Source: Atriophallophorus winterbourni (taxonomy: Eukaryota; Platyhelminthes; Trematoda; Plagiorchiida; Microphallidae). Taken from it: a stretch of DNA of 64,000 nt. Position 1 is the stretch's first letter; the number at the start of each line of letters is the position of its first letter. Of the stretch, positions 57,501 through 64,000 are shown piece after piece. A program made the position numbers and the translations under genes. The notes under the pieces are model-generated. The model did not search any database. It worked only from the letters and a program-made list of their open reading frames with translations, and was not told the DNA's origin. Location: positions 21,591 through 85,590 of the forward strand of contig JACCGJ010023952.1 of NCBI GenBank assembly GCA_013407085.1, read 5' to 3'.

Positions 57501-58435
57501 CTGTGATTGGAATTAAACGTCTATTTTCTCACGAACTTGTTAATAAAAGTATCGTCGAATTCTCGGATTCATGAAAGCAAATTAGGAGCATTCACTTTGA
57601 GTATCACGTATCGATATCTTTTCTACACACCTATCTCCAGGTACCTATTCGCTCAGGAATCATCTAAATTTCAAAGCTATTGTTTAAACGGAACTGGATT
57701 ATGCCAAATACTCTTAGGATGGTAATGTTGAAGCATGCATTTATTGGTATAAATTATCGATTTTTCGCCTATTTGCTTTTCTGATTTTCAGAGAGTAGTA
57801 CAACCAAAACTCGCATACAAGCTTAATGGGATAGTAAAGGATAACCACACAGGCTTTCTCTTTCTTTGCTACAACTTAGTTACGCGCACGAAAAATCATT
57901 TAGAATCCGCTACACCCACTAACTTGAAATTTGAGGATATCTATTAACTTTTAACTGTTTTGGGATTGAGTTCGTAACATTGCTGATGTAGCGAAGCAAC
58001 TTTAATTGACTAGATGCTAGTTATATACCAAATTGTGTGCGAAAGACATTCAGAAAAATATGGTGAAATAAGTCACGCACTACCACAGATTCCAAGTTGA
58101 CGTTCAAGTATTCATAGATTCCAATATTTATTGTTAAAATTGTTAAAACATCACAACATCACAGGATTACCGTATGAATGAAAATATGAAAAAATAATAG
58201 TTTATAACCAGTAGAGTATAACAAATGACGTTACCTTTACCCAACTGTTTCGACCAGCCGTCTAACGCTGCGACAAAATTCGTTAGTCAAAGGCCATGAG
58301 ATCGAAATCTATGCTGCGATGGAGAAAACAAATTACGCATTTCGAAATTTAAGACCATTCTTTCTGAGACTATTGCCAACTATAGCCAATAACTTTCAAT
58401 ATTGTGACGGCACGAAAATTTCCAGTGTCGGATCG
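57500..58435. other. No recognisable feature
   Basis: No domain-bearing frame and no repeat match found. Confidence 0.4.
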
Positions 58436-58439
58436 ATAA

Positions 58440-59400
58440 TAGCCTTTAAAGTTAGGTGTAATGATGCCTGACTTCAAATCTTTTGTTAGACAGGCTAGAA
58501 AGCGTTTATCTAAGCTGACGATGACGGAACCTGAGGCTATTTGGTGTTATGCCATCCGCACCTGGTGATTTTCTTACATCCAGTTTGACAATCAGATATG
58601 ATAATCTATGGATTTATCACAATTTCGCCTAATGTTTCGATTCCTGAATCGCCTGAACAATCAAAACGTTGCCCTGAAACATTTGGCACGAACACTTCAG
58701 AATAATATATCTCAAGAGCATTTGCGGTTTCCGACACAGTCTCAAAGGGTCTTTAACAAGTATGGACTGGTTTGACTTTTGCTTTTGCCCACATGTTTTT
58801 GCCTAGTAGCTCGAGTTTGTGCTCCATTTTTGATAGCAGCATCAATTGGCGCGCTTACTCATCTCCTGGAATAGGTGAAGCCACTTTATTGGGTTGCCAA
58901 GTCGCAGAGCTAACTTTATGCAACATACACGCTATCCCCTTTTTGTTCTCCTGTGGACAAAAAAGAAATTCATGCTCGGATCTTTTAGGAACAATCTGCA
59001 GGGGCGATCATAGCATCTCTGAGTGAATTCCTGAATGTAGTTGTGTAAAGGGACTGAATTCAATACATTTATAATAGGTAACCGAGCGTTTGAGGGGAGT
59101 GATCATCCCTGAGATAAAGGGTAAGCAGGTTAAAATCGCCCATAATTAGTATTTGTTGCTTACTGAGTGCGAGTGAAACGCTGAAGCACTCGAATTAACC
59201 ACTCGTTGTATAATTCCGTAGATCAAGGGAACCGTTAGACCACACAAATAATACAAGCTTCACAAGACATAAGCGACACTTTTACATAACTACTTCCCAC
59301 GCCGATCAAAATGGTTGCATTAAATAATAGACGTAGCAGATTCGATCACTGTCCGCTCTATGACCACATAACTTGCAATTAGATTTCATCTTTACAGGTA
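58440..59400 (-). pseudogene. CR1 ORF2 endonuclease-to-RT remnant
   Basis: Minus strand, shifting frames: VWSNGSLDLRNY (~59240), ILIMGDFNLL (~59140, active-site GDFN kept), then decayed linker, KLDVRKSPGADGITP (~58570, start of RT). Order matches the good copies. Roughly head-to-head with the next fragment. Confidence 0.6.
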
Positions 59401-59549
59401 AATCATTGAAATGTTTGCCAGCCTTGCTAAACACGACACTTTCTGCTCCTAATTAATCTTACATGATACAAGGAATGGGAATTGCTTGATGACGGGTCAA
59501 GTCAATGTAACACGAACGACCTTAATCACTTCCACAAATACTACAGGCG

Positions 59550-59945
59550 CATACCTCTTCAATCTCGTACGACGATAACTGAGAAAGGATTCAAATTCCT
59601 GATCCGGAGTCGAACACAGAAATGGATAAAGTTAGGAACCTGTGTGTGGAGAACCCACATACTACAAGCAACACCTGAATCCTGGGAATCCGACAGTTTG
59701 ATGAGAAACAAAGTTACCAAACTTGTCAAGGAGGATAAAGAAGAGTATCAAATCAAGCTGATGAATAAAATTGAATGAAACCCAAAGCTCCTTTTCCAAA
59801 TCGTGAACAGAAAGGCCAGAGTAAAGCCAGGGTTTTCCGCTTTACTTACTACGTCTGGAACTGCATCCATTGATCTCGAAGCCGCCAACGATTTCGCCCA
59901 ATTCGACACAAGAGTGTTCTACCCTAACGAGCGCTTACCGAAAAT
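59550..59945 (+). pseudogene. CR1 ORF2 linker fragment
   Basis: KGFKFLIRSRTQKWIKLGTCVWRTHILQATPESWES...RNKVTKLVKEDKEEYQIKLMNKIE, a stop, then NPKLLFQIVNRKARVKPGFSALLTTSGTA...RVFYPNERL. Closely similar to 8185-8545 of the plus-strand copy. Truncated at both ends; carries neither endonuclease nor RT catalytic motifs. Confidence 0.8.
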
Positions 59946-62055
59946 CAATCAGTGTTTTCTTTAAGGAATTTATGGAAAGAAAAGAAATTTATGGAAGAAA
60001 AACCCTCCTACTTCTTTGAAATAAGACTCTCAGATTGCCCGTTTGAAGTAAGCAAATGCACAAAAAACATTAAGATTCAAGGATTTATGATTAAAAACGC
60101 GAACACGACAAAAAACCAGTAGAGTGATGTTGAGATTTATCGGAACCAAAAGTGTTCATACAATGAAAATATGAGATTGAGATGAACTGGGCAAAATATA
60201 AAAATATTGTACAATACGGTTGTTTGAATGTCCGACGTTATTGAGATTACGACAAACGATAGATGACCTAGTGCATGGATGATAGTAAGAGACTAGAGCG
60301 CATCAAATTACCATGTTGCAGTTCTTAATTACCTGTACATTCAGGATAGGTATTTGAAGGCCGGTTGATATTCATACTAAAAGATATAGAATTGCTTGGA
60401 GCGAAAACGATAAAAAAGCAACTGAACACAAAGCGAACCTTGAACACAGACAGACGTTGCATCAAAAACGCTTACAATCACTAAATAAACCAATTAATTT
60501 TTAACTCACGTGAATTTTACACGAGCACTTGTCATTGAAGCAATTTAAAAGACAAATTATACTTCGTGTAAAATTATTTCCATTCGACTATGACTCACAT
60601 AATAATTCACAAGAAACTCAAACGTTTTGTCTCAGAATTTGAGCTGCCATTTATAAATATCACTACGTTCATTATCCACGTTCACATTGAATGAGCCTGG
60701 ATTAGCAAATCACAATAAAATATGCTCTCACGATAATTAGCCTATTATTCACTTGTCAAGATAACCAGAACTCATAAAAATGTTCTACCAGGTGTTTAAA
60801 TATAATGTCTGATTATAAATTTCCATTTTTGTGAACAGAACATTTGATTAGAACGAAGGACATCCTTTTCGGCATTTCACAATGTAATACATGCATGCGA
60901 AAATGGACAAATTAATCTGATCAATATTAAACTGATTCAATATTAAATCCATGTCGCGTGTTAATGCTTAAGCTGGTTCATGTCGATATCGCTGTTAGCC
61001 AAGTCAATGAGAGATCATGAACTAATCCTTTCTGAACACATGAGTTGATTTGGAGAGAATTTGATTGCTGCTTACTCATTTGTTCCAACCAAGACTTCGC
61101 CACAAACTTTTAGGAACCGTATAAAAGACAAAGAACCTATCCGCTGGTTTTAATTGGTGTCCAAAGTCGATAAAGTGGATTAGGATTGAAGGATTCACCT
61201 TCGTAGAACAACTCTGGTTAACTACAAGCTTTGAAAAGGACAAACTACTACGCATAATATGATATCCAAACTCGTTTAACCACAACGGACGCCACCTAGG
61301 TTTAAATTCGTCACATTCAATTCGACCTGTCGTTATGGTACTATCAAGAATGGTATGCTATCTATCGAATTACTTTGAACTGTTCTATGGTCTTCGAATT
61401 CGGCATCATCACTTACGGTCCCCACACAATACAATCAATGGTAAATCTGTTATTAGAAAGAAGTTTCGAATTTTTTGCTCACTGGATTTGATTTATGCTC
61501 GATCGTGCTCATTAGACAATGATTTAGTCAATACCGCACTCTGGGAGACATCTTTCGATCCCGGGGGAATAAATCAATTTCAAGCCGACATCAAAATGGG
61601 AGGATTGAGAGCGAAGAATTGAAAAAAGTGAAGGAGAAATATGCGGCCTCGTGTCTGTTCAGTCGAAAGTTCTTTCATTTCGAACCATAATCTTTGAAAC
61701 TTTTTTGTTGCGACCGTTTGGATATTAATCATTTTGAAAGGCGAATTATACTGACAGTAGACACAAATGAAATTTTAATTAACTTGGACGAATAATGAGC
61801 AGGTAGCATAATCAGCGTTCAATATTGGTTCTGAAATCAGGCGTCACGTATAGTTCATGTTTGCGCGCTCGGTGTTTACCGTTCGGTCGCATTAATAAAC
61901 TGTCAAAAGCATAGCAAGTTGTATGCCGAAAATCAATCATTCATCAGTCGGAGTTTGGGAACTGATTCTTTCCATATCGCCGAAGTGCCATCAAGTTTTG
62001 AATGTGTGACATATTGCTGGTTATTTTAATGTTTAAAACTATAAAGTCTCAATAT
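59946..62055. other. No recognisable feature (AT-rich)
   Basis: No shared repeats or domain-bearing frames. Confidence 0.4.
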
Positions 62056-62173
62056 AAATGACTTATTATTTGCAATTTATGCCCGGGTACTCTGAAAACA
62101 TTTAATCCCCAACCACATGTAGTCTGTACCTGGTTGGCTGCGGATTGCTTACAATTCAGTACATCTGAATAAG
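62056..62173 (+). repeat. Long direct duplication, left copy
   Basis: About 118 bases, matched without gaps to 63022-63139 with 11 differences by my count. It abuts the 5' end of the CR1 fragment; its mate abuts the 3' end. Confidence 0.8.
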
Positions 62174-63021
62174 CAATGTTGGTGGTTGTATTTTGCTGCA
62201 AAACGATTTGAATTCTTTGTACAACTGGTCATCCGAAAATAAACTGCCATTGAATATGCAAAAGTCCAAGATCATTTCGATCGGTCGTGACCTTGGCTTT
62301 TCCTATCTATTCAAGCTCGGCTACAAAATCCTGCAGCATACCTTGGAAGAAAATGATCTGTGTCTGGATTTGCGGTAGTTTGAAAAATGGTCTACAATGC
62401 GAAACCGTTTACAAAAACGCGTTTTGGCTGCTCGGTATATTACGCCAGATATTTGGACGTTTTCCCGGGATGTTTTCTTCTCATGATGAACACATATACA
62501 CCCGATTTTAGACTATGTTGCACAAGCCTGGACACCATGGCTCCAAAAAGACATTTTACTTCTGGAACGCATATATCAGAGAGCTTCTAAGCTTGTTAAT
62601 AGACTCGAAAATACGCCATTCGCCGAGGGACTCAGACGACTGGAGCTGAGGACACTTGCACAAAAGAGGATGCGAGGTGATCTCATCCTCGCACACAAAA
62701 TACTTAATAGTGTTTCCTACCACCTGGACATATTATTCCACCCTAGAACTTAGAGTAACAGCCGTGGTCATGGTTGCAAGTTGGAAATACCACGCTCCCA
62801 ACGGAACTGCCGCAAATATTTTTATTCGGTGCGTATGTGCTTTGTCTGGAATTCCCTACATGCCGATTTGGTAAGCTCAAACAGTTTATCTATATTCAAA
62901 TCGAAACTTGACGATTATATGAGAGTTAATCCAAATTTTGCCCCCAACAATAGTTTGACTCTATGGTTATTGTAATGTTAATAGCTTTTTCAACCATAAA
63001 TCTTGAATCTTGAGTCAATAC
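62174..63021 (+). mobile_element. CR1 3' fragment flanked by a ~118-bp duplication
   Basis: Begins inside the RT thumb (LLQNDLNSLYNWSSENKLPLNMQKSKIISIG, ~62193), loses frame near 62380, then shows LDYVAQAWTPWLQKDILLLERIYQRASKLV, AQKRMRGDLILAHKILNSV, NCRKYFYSVRMCFVWNSLHADLV and FKSKLDDYMRVNPNFAPNN. The tail has TTCAACCATAAATCTTGAATC (~62980-63010). 5'-truncated, several stops, inactive. A more divergent subfamily than the 7.4-10.2 kb copy. Confidence 0.8.
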
Positions 63022-63139
63022 AAATAACTTATAATTAGCAATTTATGACCGGGTACTCTGAAAACATTTAATCCCCAAACACATGTAGTCTTTACCTGGC
63101 TTGCTGCGGATTACTTACAATTCAGTAGATCTGAAAAAG
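63022..63139 (+). repeat. Long direct duplication, right copy
   Basis: Mate of 62056-62173. It starts right after the CR1 3'-terminal repeats. Confidence 0.8.
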
Positions 63140-64000
63140 TTGTCTTCAAGGTGCACATCGACTTAAAAGCAGGCAAAGCACATAACCGAGGCAACGTTAT
63201 TGAACGCCCATGCACCATGGATCGTCCAACAAATAACCTATACTGCTACCTGACTTTTCTTTGTTTGGATGGGAAACAGTGACAATCAAACCGGTTACCA
63301 ATGTGTATGCAGGAAAATTCCGCCTTATAGCAAATTCTCTATATGCTTTAGGAATCTTGGAGAGGATCTCGTATGATCTCTTTCAGAAGAAACAATCACA
63401 GAAATATGAGTTTCAGTTCGATTACATGCAACAAAGCTAAACTTCTAAACCCATTTCAAATATGATTTTTGCACAAAGTTGATGAAAGCTCATTATCTCT
63501 CAAAGTGCACTCTCAAGACCACATGAAATGAGTTCTATTTCGTGCTCACTCACGGATTTACTCAAAGTCATACCGACAGAAATAATTACCTCGATAAGTG
63601 GATATTTTCAAATAGATCTCAATTTATTGAAATCAATTGGGTCTCCTTGCTGCCGACTGAGAAACGAGTTCTTGGCTAAACGATTATATCTAATTTCCTA
63701 CTTACAACCTGCATGTGCTTCTACAGCGATTCTTAACGTTCAATCTTAAATACACCGATGATTTAGTTATAGAAACGGCTCTTCGAATATACTCGCAGCG
63801 GATTTCAATAAAGAAAGTCTCCCTTTTAATTTCGAAATCTGCGTGAACTTTGTCTTCATTAACCTGCGTGTCAACTGACGCGATGCTTTTCTGAAATAAT
63901 CATTTGCTAAGCAGACCAGACAATAACGAATACTTCGCTTTGGGATTTAAAGCGAAGCAAAGCGAACATTGTTGAATATTAGCTTCGCTATCGCCATGGC
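63140..64000. other. No recognisable feature
   Basis: No supported gene. The last 100 bases contain a run of AAAGCGAAGC-like short repeats (63930-63965). Confidence 0.4.

Noticed and set aside
63270..63300. AAACCGG near 63282 as a possible extra ribozyme copy
   Set aside because: No CUGANGA segment upstream and no stem I complementarity.

Overview
The window looks like AT-rich, gene-poor DNA from a flatworm, most likely a digenean trematode. The reasons are CR1-type non-LTR retrotransposons whose ORF1 carries a PHD finger, RTE-type fragments, hammerhead-ribozyme repeats of the schistosome Sm-alpha / retrozyme / Penelope type, and long stretches without coding signal. The species cannot be named from sequence alone.

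Layout. 1-10.9 kb holds three CR1 copies. The first is a 3' fragment (1-910, +). The second is an almost full-length copy (1052-5620, -) with ORF1 (PHD finger) and ORF2 (endonuclease + reverse transcriptase), broken by three in-frame stops and one homopolymer frameshift. The third is a 5'-truncated copy (7411-10241, +) with only two in-frame stops. A 1.5 kb repeat with an embedded LTR-like segment (5863-7420) precedes the third copy and recurs at 50637-52220. 12-16.2 kb is a nested cluster: a CR1 copy on the minus strand (13050-15345) is split in its RT gene by a 1.4 kb insertion (13836-15242) flanked by a 12-bp direct repeat. That insertion consists of one inverted and five direct ~241-bp units, each carrying a hammerhead ribozyme in intact or worn form. 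16.2-37.6 kb is mostly featureless AT-rich DNA with worn CR1 pieces, stray ribozyme-repeat copies and a possible LTR. A ~260-bp TATC microsatellite (37593-37853) lies upstream of the only convincing host gene, a 691-aa LRR-Ig-transmembrane receptor-like protein in one exon (38674-40749, +). 41-64 kb again holds retroelement debris: CR1 remnants, an RTE fragment, a 221-bp piggyBac-type MITE (47888-48108), a non-LTR element with an unbroken 495-aa RT frame (55979-57466, -), and a CR1 fragment flanked by a ~118-bp duplication (62056-63139).

Working picture. A host cell-surface gene sits in a large intergenic region filled by successive rounds of retrotransposition. The most interesting part is the ribozyme family. 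It has an array that moved as a unit, a second subfamily with a different stem II, ribozyme-less dispersed relatives, and base-pair changes that keep stems paired. RNA from the array would be expected to self-cleave into 241/241/237-nt monomers. No protein that could mobilise it (such as a Penelope RT) is encoded here. CR1 coordinates are estimates from reading translated homology by eye between copies in this window; no database search was made.
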